Of a stretch of 64,000 nucleotides of DNA, positions 51,338 through 59,994 are shown in pieces. This stretch comes from DASUPK01 sp963695675. GTDB lineage: Bacteria > Actinomycetota > Thermoleophilia > Solirubrobacterales > 70-9. The position numbers and the translations under genes are program-made. The stretch is from positions 620,001-684,000 of the forward strand of contig CAVOGY010000005.1 in the NCBI GenBank assembly GCA_963695675.1. Reading direction: 5' to 3'. Below the pieces are notes generated by a model that saw only the letters and a program-made list of their open reading frames with translations, had not been told where the DNA came from and did no database searches. Positions within the stretch are counted from its first letter, which is position 1; each line of letters starts with the position of its first letter.

Positions 51338-51985
51338 CTAGAGGAGCTGCTTGACGAACCAGTTGAAGGCGGCGTCGAGGGCGCCCAGATAGGCCGCCAT
51401 GATCGCAACGAAGATGAAGGTCACGGCCGAGGCCTGGACGAGGGTGTCGCGGTCGGGCCACTGCACGCGCTTGAGCTCGGCCCAGCAGGAGAGCAGGAAG
51501 CCGATGACGGGGCCGCGGCGCCGCTCGGCCTTCTCGGCCTGGCCCTTCTTCTGAAGCTCCCTGGCGCGCGCCTTGCGCCGCTCCTCCTTCTCGCGCTGCC
51601 GGCGCTCGCGCCTGCTCTCGCGGGGCTCGGCGGGAGCCTCGGTGACCGTGCCGTCCTCCGGCCGGCCGACGTCCGCTCGCGAGGGAGCCGGCGCCTCGGG
51701 TTCCGGCGCAGTCTCGGGCCGGACCGGGGCCGGCATGACGCCGGGAACCGGTGATCCGTCGCCGCCGGTGTCCGGGGGCTCCTCGACGCGCTCGCCGTAG
51801 TCCTCGACGTCCGCACCGGTTTGGATGACCGCCTCGGCCTCGGCGACCTCGCCGGAGACGCCGAGGCGGGTCTCCTCCTGGGCGCGCTCCTCCTGCTCGG
51901 CGGCCGGGTCGGCCTGCCGGCGGCGCTGCTCGGCCTGCTGGCGCCGGCGCCGCTCGGCCTTCCGCTGTGCTCTCGTCTTCGCCAT
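51338..51985 (-). CDS. secE: Preprotein translocase subunit SecE with long charged extension
   Basis: 215 aa against about 60-130. The SecE core is the C-terminal 65 residues: the amphipathic helix and conserved WAELKRVQWPDRDTLVQASA, then one transmembrane helix (VTFIFVAIMAAYLGALDAAF). The first 145 residues are charged, with Arg/Gln/Lys-rich ends and a Pro/Glu-rich middle. ATG 51985 is in ordinary operon spacing after rpmG, so the extension is probably real. Confidence 0.96.
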   Translation of the reverse strand: MAKTRAQRKAERRRRQQAEQRRRQADPAAEQEERAQEETRLGVSGEVAEAEAVIQTGADVEDYGERVEEPPDTGGDGSPVPGVMPAPVRPETAPEPEAPAPSRADVGRPEDGTVTEAPAEPRESRRERRQREKEERRKARARELQKKGQAEKAERRRGPVIGFLLSCWAELKRVQWPDRDTLVQASAVTFIFVAIMAAYLGALDAAFNWFVKQLL

Positions 51986-51997
51986 CGGCGCTGGCCC

Positions 51998-52159
51998 CTA
52001 GCGAGTCTCCTTATGTGGGGTGTGCCGGCCGCACCAACGGCAGAACTTCCGGATCTCGATCCGGTCCGGCGTGTTCCGCCGGGACTTGTTCGTCTCGTAG
52101 TTGCGGCGCTTGCACTCCTCGCAGGCGAGTGTCACGCCAATTCGAACATCAGAGGCCAT
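51998..52159 (-). CDS. rpmG: 50S ribosomal protein L33, zinc form
   Basis: 53 aa. Two CxxC pairs (C13, C16, C40, C43) in LACEECKRRNYET and FCRWCGRH mark the zinc-binding paralogue. ATG 52159. The rpmG-secE-nusG order is normal for actinobacteria. Confidence 0.97.
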   Translation of the reverse strand: MASDVRIGVTLACEECKRRNYETNKSRRNTPDRIEIRKFCRWCGRHTPHKETR

Positions 52160-52208
52160 GTCTCCTCAACTTCACTTCGGTGCCGTCGACTCTTGTGCGA
52201 CCGGACAG

Positions 52209-52234
52209 AAAAAAACCCCCGGCCCACGCACGAG
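52209..52234 (-). terminator. Terminator-like element after the lipoprotein gene
   Basis: On the minus strand CCTCG...CGGGG can form a short stem directly followed by seven T residues. It lies between the lipoprotein stop (52273) and rpmG, and would separate the secretion cluster from the ribosomal genes. The stem is weak, the T-run is strong. Confidence 0.5.
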
Positions 52235-52272
52235 GTGAACCCAAGAATAGCGACCGCGAGCCGGCCCGTCCG

Positions 52273-52699
52273 CTATTGCGCCGGCTGCCCCGTGAAGGCA
52301 GCGGCGCGCTCGTAGAGCTTGTAGAGCTTGAAGCCGCGGGCGAAGTCCTCCGTGCAGTAGTTGTTGAAGAGCTCGTAGGCCTTCTTGTCGTCCAGGACGG
52401 AACCTGTCCCCGACGGAGAGGAGGCGTTGTTCCCGACGACCGGACCGCCGGCGAAGTCCTTGAGCTGGTGGATCGTCCCGAGGCGCTGCTCGGTGTTCGC
52501 CTGGTTCCAGTCGTTGCAGTCGGCGAGGTTGATCGGCTGGCCGACGTTCGGCCCGACGTCGACCTGGGGCTGGGTCGAGCGATCCGGAGCCGCAGCCCGC
52601 GGCGGCCACGACGATGGCAATCAAGGCGGCTGCCCAGGCGGGGCCAAGGGGCTTGCTGGTCTGGCTGGGCGCTACGGCTTTGGCGGTGTCGTGAACCAC
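52273..52699 (-). CDS. Lipoprotein of unknown function, one frameshift
   Basis: From GTG 52699 a lipoprotein signal peptide is encoded (PAWAAALIAIVVAAAGC, lipobox Ala-Ala-Gly-Cys). After the Cys the frame changes near 52585 (one extra G in CCGGA) and the rest follows in the next frame: QPINLADCNDWNQANTEQRL, FAGGPVV..., YELFNNYCTEDFARGFKLYK and a stop at 52273. Two cysteines in the mature part may form a disulfide. It overlaps the beta-helix gene end, suggesting co-transcription. No family recognised. Confidence 0.65.
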
Positions 52700-54612
52700 G
52701 GGCAGCTCGGGTCTCCGAAGGGAGCCGAGATGCAAGCTAATTCCTCGGTGACCTGCCCGTTCATGGCGCCCACCGATGGGCTGTCGGCACAGTCGGACGG
52801 CAGGTTGTTCGGCGGGGTGCCGTTCGGCGAGGGCAGGCCCGTGACGCTTCCCGCGGTCCCGTCCGGCCCGGTGTTGTTGTACCAGCAGTTCCCGGTGTTG
52901 AGCGTTGGGTCGACCGAGATGCCGCCCTGGTCCCACCAGAAGTCGATCCCGTTCGGCTGCACGCTGCCGTTAGGGGCGACCCCCATCGTGTTGCCGTAGA
53001 ACTGGTTGCGGTACGAGGTGGCCGGTACGGTCGCGGTCGGGTCGCAGTTGGCAATCTGGTTGCTGGGGTCGTCGCAGACGAAGGAATCCGGCACCTGGAA
53101 CAGCATCGCCCCGCGGCGCCAGTTGTCCCAGAAGCGGTTGTTGCGGACGATGTTCGCGTTGCCGCCGGCGAACCAGATCCCAGTGCCGACCGACACCGGC
53201 TCGGTCGGTGTGACGTCGGAACATCCCTGATTCGGGCCGTTCGGCCCGGGTCTCTGGCTAGCGGAGCACTGCGGTAGGTAGGGATTGAAGTTGTTCGAGT
53301 AAATGTCGTTGTTCTCCAGCAGGTCCGAATCTTGGGGGAAGCCCGGGTGTCCGGCCGCGGTGAAGACGTCAGTCGAAAAACCGAGGCCGTTGTCGTAGAT
53401 CTCGGTGTCGTGGAGCCAGGTTGCGTTTCCGTCGGTGCCCGAGAAGCCGATGTTGTTGTGGCGCATGTCGCAGTTGCGGAGCTCGGTACCGTAGCGCCGC
53501 TCGCTGGGCGGGACCGCCTCACCGAGATCAGCGCTGGATCCCGGATAGAGCCCGGCATCGCCGCTGCCCCAGGCGTCGCAGTTCTCGATCAGGGAGTGGT
53601 CCGCCACGAAAGTGAGCACCCCGTACTCGCCCGCGTACGGGACTTTGAAGCGGTTGAGATGGGAGCCGTCCGTCTCCGGGACGTACACGTCGTGCTCAAG
53701 GGCGTGCCGGACCTTGAGGTTGTCGAGGACGAAGCCGTCGGCTCGGTCTGCCCTGATCCCGACGTCCTTGACTGAGCCGATCGGCGTGCCGTCCCCGGAC
53801 TTGGTGTCCCCCGCGTCGATGGTGACGGCGTCCGGCGAGGCGCCGCTGCCCTGGATCTTGAGGTTGCAGCGGATGCAGGAGCCGGCGTCGGGGATGTTGT
53901 GGCGGTCGAGGAGCGGCGGCTGTGGGACGGGCGTGTTGCTGAGGCCACGGCCGATGACCGCGATCAGGTTCTGGTCATTGGGGCAGTGGAACTGGTAGGC
54001 GTAGGAGACCGCGCCGGCCTGGTTTTTGTCGTTGGTGATCTCGTACTGGTCGCAGGCCGGGTCGTTCGTCGGCCTCGCGCGCGACTTCGGCTCCGTGTAG
54101 AGGCCGGGCATGATCTCGACGCGGTCATTGTTGTGGGAGGCGGTGACAGCGTCCTGGATCGACTTGTAGCGGCACTGCCTCAGCAACTTCACATTGAAGT
54201 TGCGCAGCTTCTTGGCCTTCTTCTTGCTGATCTTGACCGCCGGCTGGGACTCGCGGATCTTGTAGCCCTTCGTCCGAGCCGTCTTCAGGTCCTTGTTCAC
54301 GGGCTTCATCGCCTTGCTCTTCGAGAGCTTCTTCGCGCTGGCGTGGTTGGCCTTCTTCTTGCTCAGCGGATGCGTGCAGACGACCCGGGTCTTGCCGGGC
54401 GGCTTCTTTTTCAGCGCGCTGAAGATCTTGGGTATGGCCGGAACGGATCCGCCGGCCGCGGGCTTGACGGAGGTGTCGGGCGCCGGGTTGGGCCAGTAGG
54501 AGGCGCGCTCGATGTGGGCTGCGGCGAGCGTCGGGACGAGCACGGCAACGGTCGCGATCAGAGCTACGACCACGAAGACCCCGCGACGATGTGTTGCCAT
54601 CCTGGCTCGCAT
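52672..54612 (-). CDS. Secreted right-handed beta-helix protein
   Basis: 646 aa. Signal peptide (about 1-32, GVFVVVALIATVAVLVPTLA). After a conserved HIERASYWPNPAPDTSVKPA there is a Lys-rich linker (about 70-140), then a repetitive strand region (about 150-560) with short rungs such as SIQDAVTASHNNDRVEIMPG, HNNIGFSGTDGNATWLHDTE and NIVRNNRFWDNWRRGAMLFQ, the pattern of NosD/pectate-lyase-like parallel beta-helices. Ten or so cysteines are scattered through it, unusual for a secreted actinobacterial protein. It may bind or cleave polysaccharide; no catalytic site was identified. It is intact, unlike its neighbours. Confidence 0.78.
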   Translation of the reverse strand: MRARMATHRRGVFVVVALIATVAVLVPTLAAAHIERASYWPNPAPDTSVKPAAGGSVPAIPKIFSALKKKPPGKTRVVCTHPLSKKKANHASAKKLSKSKAMKPVNKDLKTARTKGYKIRESQPAVKISKKKAKKLRNFNVKLLRQCRYKSIQDAVTASHNNDRVEIMPGLYTEPKSRARPTNDPACDQYEITNDKNQAGAVSYAYQFHCPNDQNLIAVIGRGLSNTPVPQPPLLDRHNIPDAGSCIRCNLKIQGSGASPDAVTIDAGDTKSGDGTPIGSVKDVGIRADRADGFVLDNLKVRHALEHDVYVPETDGSHLNRFKVPYAGEYGVLTFVADHSLIENCDAWGSGDAGLYPGSSADLGEAVPPSERRYGTELRNCDMRHNNIGFSGTDGNATWLHDTEIYDNGLGFSTDVFTAAGHPGFPQDSDLLENNDIYSNNFNPYLPQCSASQRPGPNGPNQGCSDVTPTEPVSVGTGIWFAGGNANIVRNNRFWDNWRRGAMLFQVPDSFVCDDPSNQIANCDPTATVPATSYRNQFYGNTMGVAPNGSVQPNGIDFWWDQGGISVDPTLNTGNCWYNNTGPDGTAGSVTGLPSPNGTPPNNLPSDCADSPSVGAMNGQVTEELACISAPFGDPSCPWFTTPPKP

Positions 54613-54690
54613 CGACTCCTCCGGCTGGCGGCATCTAATCAGACGACACAGCCGCGCGCTTTGAGATCCGTCCGCCGGTCGGTCCCGGGG

Positions 54691-55038
54691 CTATGCGATC
54701 TGGTCCGGCGAACGCGCCCCGGGCGGCACCCGGAACTTGGCGATCGTGGTTGGCGTCGAGGCGCCGCGGGTGAGCGCGTCGACCATCTTCAGCTCGCAGA
54801 CCGCCTCGGTCGGGCCGAGCTCGATCACGCCGTAGCCCCGATGAACGAAGTCGTAGTACTTGATGTGGGGGTTGACCGCCGCCAACCCTGCAAGGACGGC
54901 AGGCGACAGGTTGGTGACCGCGAAGAACGTGTGGATGTCCCCCGTGACCGCGACGACGTTCTGGATGTTCCTGGCCTCGAATACCTCCGGATCCATCCGG
55001 TTCTCCTTCCCTGGCTCGTTCGTCGAGTCCGAACTCAA
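54691..55038 (-). pseudogene. Remnant of PhoD-type alkaline phosphatase/phosphodiesterase
   Basis: 115 aa at most. The sequence RNIQNVVAVTGDIHTFFAVT followed by NPHIKYYDFVHRGYGVIELG is the C-terminal metal-site region of PhoD phosphatases (Asp-x-His motif GDIH, then the HRGYG strand). The whole N-terminal two thirds is absent and about 20-30 residues between the two motifs seem deleted. The upstream 65 bp leads straight to the divergent gene at 55104. Probably a decayed fragment. Confidence 0.65.
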
Positions 55039-55103
55039 TCACCCGGCGAGCGCCGCGCGTACACACTAGTCCGCGAATCATTCGGCTGGTCGATCCGCCT
55101 GCG

Positions 55104-57832
55104 GTGAACGATCCGATAAGTTCAAGCTCGCGCCGGGATGAGCGCGGAGCAAACGAAGAAGAGGGACCTTTGGAGCGGAGCGATTCGCTAACCCGTTTGA
55201 CGGCGGTTGCGCTTGCGGGACTGACGGTCGTTTGTGCCGGTCTGCTGGCTGGAATGGCGGACGGCAAGAAGAAGCACAAGGGGAAGGGCGGGAAGGTAAC
55301 CGTCCTGAGCTTGCAGCAGCACGCGATTCTCGACTCGGGCGCGGTCAGCGTCAAGGTGAAGGGCGGCAAGAACAAGCGCGTGGTGGTCGAGGGCGTGCAG
55401 CACGGCAACGCCGTCGCGCTCACCCGCCCGAAGGCGATCAAGCCGGGCAAGTCGAAGATGAACGTCCCGCTCTCCAACGCCGGCAAGACCACGCTGGGCG
55501 GATGCTCGGTCGACGGCCTGCGGGGCCGCCTCGTCAAGTCCAAGGGCAAGAAGAAGGGGAAGAAGAGCGCGAAGACTCCGGTCACCCCCCTCGCCCGGGA
55601 TCTCGCGGTCTGCAGCGTCGGCTCGGAGAACCCGACGGCGCGCCCGTACTACGGCCCGCCGATCGACACGTCGAACGCGGATCGCTGTGACTTCATGGAT
55701 CCGTCGCTCTGCCTGCAGCCGTGGCCGAACGACTACTTCACCAGGTCCGGACCCCAGCAGCGACACGGGTCGGCGCCTCAACCTGAACGTCAATTCGACG
55801 CCGGCCAACGCGAACGGCGTCCACATCGATCCGACCGACATCAACCGCGCCGACGGCTTCAGCCCCGGCAACCTGATCACGGTCAAGATCCCGCAGGTCG
55901 AGACGCAGGCCGCGTTCGACAACACCGGCTTCGTGCCCGTCAACGACCTGCATCGCTATAGCGACGACGAACCAGCCGGTCGTCGTGATCGACGCGGCGA
56001 CGGGCGAGCGCCAGCCGATCTTCGCGGAGCTGGACGCCGAACCCGAACCACTACTCGCCGGGCGATACGCAGGACGTCAACCTGATCATCCGGCCCGCCC
56101 GGAACTTCGACCGAGGGGCACCGCTACATCGTCGCCCTGCGCGGACTGCGCGACGCCCAGAACAACCCGGTCGAGCCGCCGATGCCGTTCCGGGTCTACC
56201 GCGACCGGCTGATCACGTCCGGACGCCGGCGATCGAGAACCGCCGCCCCACATGGAGGACCTGATCTCGACGCTGCAACAGAACGGCGTCCCGCGCTCGA
56301 ACCTGTACATGACCTGGGACTTCACGGTGGCGAGCGAGCACAGCCTCGCCGGGCGGGCGCTGGCGATCCGCGACGACGCGCTCTCGCAACTCGGCGACAC
56401 CACTCCCGGCGACGGCGTGATCGACGGCAGCTCGCCGACCTTCCAGATCACCAACGTGGAGAACAACCCGGCCAACCTGCCCGCTAACACGCTGCGGCAA
56501 GTTGACGGCGTGCTGACCAACGTCCCCTGTTACCTGAACAATGGCGACTGCCAGCCGGGCGGCATCTTCAACTTCGCTGCCGAACGGGGACGTCGACCAC
56601 GACTCCCGACCGGGAATTGCAGACGATCCCGGCGACGGGGCCGCAACGGCGTGCGGTTCCGCTGCCTGATTCCGAACTCGGTGGCGACGGGCGGCACTCT
56701 GCATCCGGCCGAGAGCGGCATCTTCGGCCACGGCCTGCTGGGGGACTACACGCAGGTCAGCGACATGATCAAGTTCCCGAACAACCTGGCCAACACGAAC
56801 AACTCGGTCTGGTGCGCGACCAATTGGGCCGGGTTCTCGAGCGACGATCTCGGCAATGTGGTCGACCTCGCTCAGCGACGTCGGCAACGTTCCCGAAGCT
56901 CGCCGACCGCATGCAGCAGGGATTCGTGAACATGATCTATCTGGGCCGGGCGATGGTGAACCCGAACGGGTTCGACCAACGACCCGTCGTTCGAGATCGA
57001 CCCGGATGGCGGGGGCCCGAACACGGCCGGGCCCTGTGCTCGATCCCTCGCAAGGGCCTCTACTTGGAGGGGATCAGCCAGGGGGCGATTATGGGGGGAG
57101 CGCTGACCGCGCTCGAGCCGGACCTGACGCAGTCGGTTCTCAACGTCACCGGGATGAACTACTCGACCCTGGTGCGGCGGAGCACCGACTTCGCGCAGTT
57201 TTCCGAGCTCCCGGGTATCGGCCTCTACGCGAACTACCCGAACCAGCTGGAGCGGCCGCTGATCCTCTCGCTCATGCAGCTGCTCTGGGACCGGGGCGAC
57301 GCGGACGGCTATGCGCATCACATGACGTACGGACCCGCTGCCGAACACGCCGGCGCACCACGTGCTTGCTGCAGCTGGCCTACGGCGATCACCAGGTCTC
57401 GAACCTGGCGGCCGAGAACGAGGCGCGGACGATCGGCGCGCGGGTCGAGACCCCCGCGCTCGATCCGGGCCGGCACTGGGACGTCAACCCGTTCCTCGGC
57501 ATCCCGCCGATTCACGTCAGTACCCGTACATCGGGTCCGCGGCGATGGTCTACTACGACGGCGGGCCGCTCGGCTTCGACGGCGACCAGGACTGCACGGA
57601 CGAGCACGGCAACCCGCAGCACGGGACCGCGCCGGCCCCGCTGGTCGAGCTGCCTCCCAACCCGGTGAGCGTCTACGGCTGTGACCCGCACGGCTATCCG
57701 CGCCGCTCGCTCGACGGGGTGACCCAGGAGGCGGACTGGCTGCAGCCGAACGGGTTCATCGACCAGTGCGTCGACCTGACGCCGACGCCGGTGCCGCGGC
57801 CGTGCTACTCAAATGGCTACGCGGGTCCGTAG
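55104..57832 (+). pseudogene. Secreted alpha/beta-hydrolase-like protein, many frameshifts
   Basis: About 900 residues if the frames are joined. Signal or anchor helix (RLTAVALAGLTVVCAGLLAG), a Lys-rich region, then DPSLCLQPWPNDYFT, GRRLNLNVNSTPANANGVHI, RADGFSPGNLI, a long middle part with HPAESGIFGHGLLGDY, the nucleophile elbow LEGISQGAIMGGALTALEPD (Gly-x-Ser-x-Gly) and a C-terminal YGCDPHGYPRRSLDGV. The PWPNDYFT...DGFSPG layout resembles large secreted lipase-like proteins. The frame changes at roughly 55750, 55965, 56040, 56113, 56222, 56250, 56577, 56640, 56870, 56898, 56977, 57040, 57340, 57362 and 57525, each apparently by one base, while the encoded motifs stay intact and few internal stops arise. 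Confidence 0.7.
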
Positions 57833-57903
57833 CCAGAGCCCGAGCGTCTTTTCGATGCTGTGACGCCGGCCGCGTTGGCAGCCTCGAAGGCGAACCGGCG
57901 AGA

Positions 57904-59385
57904 TCAGCCCTGTTTCCAGACCAGGCTTTGGTTGCCGGCCACCGTCGCGCGCAGCCGCTGCTTCCCGCGCAGCGGGAGCTTGGCGGTGAACACCGAGCCC
58001 TGACTCACCTTGATCTTCTTGGTCGCCACCCAGCGCCCCCTGGCCTTTCGCTGGATCACCAGCTTGCCGCCGGCCGGAGCCTTGCCCCAGGCGCGCAGCG
58101 TTCGCTTGTCGATCCGCTCGGTGACGAAGGGGAAGCGGAAGGCGGTGTATGCGGGCTTGGGTTGACCGTCGCGAAGAAGATGCCCGATTGGCCGGCGCCT
58201 GCGGCGCGCCACGCCGGTGGAGTCGCGAATCAGCAAGGTTGATCACGACGCTCGCGCCGTCCTGCCAGAGCCAGATAGAGCGCCTGCTCGATCCAACGCG
58301 CCTGGATAGCGAGGGGGGCGCCCGCGGGGTTCGGCGGGTTGCTGTCCCACCAGATCTCCGTCGCCCAGACCGGATGCCGACCCGGCAGACACCGTCCCGG
58401 CGGTCTCGGCGCCGCGCAGCACGCGCACGATCCGATCCAGGTCCGGGCTGGAGGCGTCGTCCGGGTTGATGGCCGACCGCCGCGGGCCCCCGCTGGTGTT
58501 GATCGGGTGGTGGGCGAGAACGTCGAACCTCACCGGGGCGGGGCAATTTTGCGTTCTCACGAATACCCGCTTCGAGGCGCCTTTCTTCTTCTTCTTCTTC
58601 TTCTTCTTCGTCTCGTGCACGCAGAGCACCTGCTCGCCAGAAACCGCACGGGTCGGACCCGACTGCCTCCGGGGGCATCTCCATAGGGGGAGGTGCCGGC
58701 GGTGACCACGAGCATCTTCGGGTCCACCGCCTTCACCGCCGCGTAGGCGGCGTTGAGCATCTCCCGGTAGTGGCCGGGGCTGAGGGCGGTCTGCCCTCGT
58801 ATTGCGGCGTAGAAGCTGGTGAGATGTTGGGCTCGTTCCAGACCTGCAGCGCCTGCACGGCAGGAAGCGGCGGCGCCGGGCCGGCGCCGTCGGGGTCGAA
58901 GCCACCCGAGTAGCGTGCCGCGACCGCCCGCATGAAGTCGGCGAGGTCGGAGGGGTTCGGCTTCCAGGTGCCCGGAGCTGCCGACGGCGGGCGCCCCGGT
59001 GCCCTCGGCCCAGGCCGGGGCGTCGAAGATCGTCAGGAGCACGACGAGACCACGGGCTTCGGCATCGCGCACCGCCGCGTCGATCGCCGAGAAGTCGTAG
59101 GAGGCGCTGGCGGGGTTGGTGGGATCGGGGGGCCGCTGATGGCCGCGACGGCACGCCAAGTGAAATCGAGGCGTACGATCCCGGCCCTCGCCTCAACGGT
59201 CCGGTCCAGCCAGGTGGCACGTTCGGCCGGATCGCTGGACGCGTACCGAGCCAGTCATCCGCGAAGCCGGTCACCAGACCGCGCTTCGCGGGCGCGACTG
59301 CCGGGTGCGCGAGCGCAGCGGCGAGCGTGGCGAGCAGCCCGCAGGCCACGAGAGCGACGATCCGCCTAACCCCGCCGCCCGCCAT
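57904..59385 (-). pseudogene. Second secreted GH-A clan glycosidase-like gene, many frameshifts
   Basis: Signal peptide from ATG 59385 (RRIVALVACGLLATLAAALA), then in changing frames PTNPASASYDFSAIDAAVRD, GLVVLLTIFDAPAWAEGTGA, the acid/base motif ALQVWNEPNIS, KMLVVTAGTSPYGDAPGG, FDVLAHHPINTSGGPRRSAI, HPVWATEIWWDSNPPNP (nucleophile Glu expected in TEIWW) and a C-terminal beta domain ERIDKRTLRAWGKAPAGGKL to QSLVWKQG. Same architecture class as the gene at 49.5-50.7 kb but with a C-terminal extension. A (TTC)9 microsatellite encodes nine Lys in the reading frame. At least six frame changes. Confidence 0.7.
58583..58609. repeat. (TTC)9 trinucleotide microsatellite
   Basis: Nine uninterrupted TTC units within the second glycosidase; reads as AAG (Lys) in the protein frame. 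Trinucleotide slippage would change the Lys count without breaking the frame. Confidence 0.95.
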
Positions 59386-59399
59386 TACCGAAGTGGCAT

Positions 59400-59915
59400 C
59401 TAGGTCACGCCCGGGGGCGTTCTCCGGCGCCGACGCCAGATGACAACGGCGAGGGCGCCCGCCAGCGCGAGCGCGAAGATGATCGGCAGGGCGACCCCCA
59501 TCCCGGGGCCGGAGTCCCCCGAGTCCCCCGAGGTTGGGGAGGGAGAAGCGACGCCGCCCTGACCTTGCGAGCTGTTAGGGGCGGTCGCCGCCGCCGCCTT
59601 GGCTGCGCCCTTTCCGTCCGGCCCGAGCTTCTCGGGACTTTGGGCCGTGTTGGGCGAGCCCTGCGCTCCACCCGGGACGGTTCCTGTGCCAGACGCGCTC
59701 GCCGTTCCCGAGGCCTTCCCGCCTCCCGATCCCGAGGCCTTCCCGCCTCCCGAGGCCTTGCCGCCTCCCGTGGGCTGGTTGCCGCCCACCGCCGGGATGC
59801 TCTCCTGGTACTGGTCGATGCCGGAGTTGCCGCTGGGCACCTGGGCGCCCGCGGCGGCCGGCAGAGCCAGGGCAAGCACGGTCAAGGTGATGACGATCCG
59901 GCGCACTCCCATCAT
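59400..59915 (-). CDS. Secreted, C-terminally anchored low-complexity protein
   Basis: 171 aa. Signal peptide (about 1-24, ending AAGAQ), then VPSGNSGIDQYQESIPAVGG, a stretch of GGGKASG-like repeats (about 48-75), a Ser/Gly/Pro-rich spacer, one transmembrane helix (GVALPIIFALALAGALAVVI) and a short RRRRR stop-transfer tail. The overall plan is that of a surface protein held in the membrane with the bulk outside. No function known. 14 bp upstream of the second glycosidase on the same strand, divergent from the O-antigen ligase gene. Confidence 0.78.
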   Translation of the reverse strand: MMGVRRIVITLTVLALALPAAAGAQVPSGNSGIDQYQESIPAVGGNQPTGGGKASGGGKASGSGGGKASGTASASGTGTVPGGAQGSPNTAQSPEKLGPDGKGAAKAAAATAPNSSQGQGGVASPSPTSGDSGDSGPGMGVALPIIFALALAGALAVVIWRRRRRTPPGVT

Positions 59916-59994
59916 ACGGAATATACGGATCGCCCGCCGAAGGACTGACAGCGGCGTCAGGATCGAGGTGGTAGGTGCGTATCAAATCGTTGCC

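Noticed and set aside
59650..59770. GGGKASG-type repeats as a mobile or CRISPR-like repeat
   Set aside because: Short, degenerate and in frame; this is low-complexity protein sequence, without spacers or constant repeat length.
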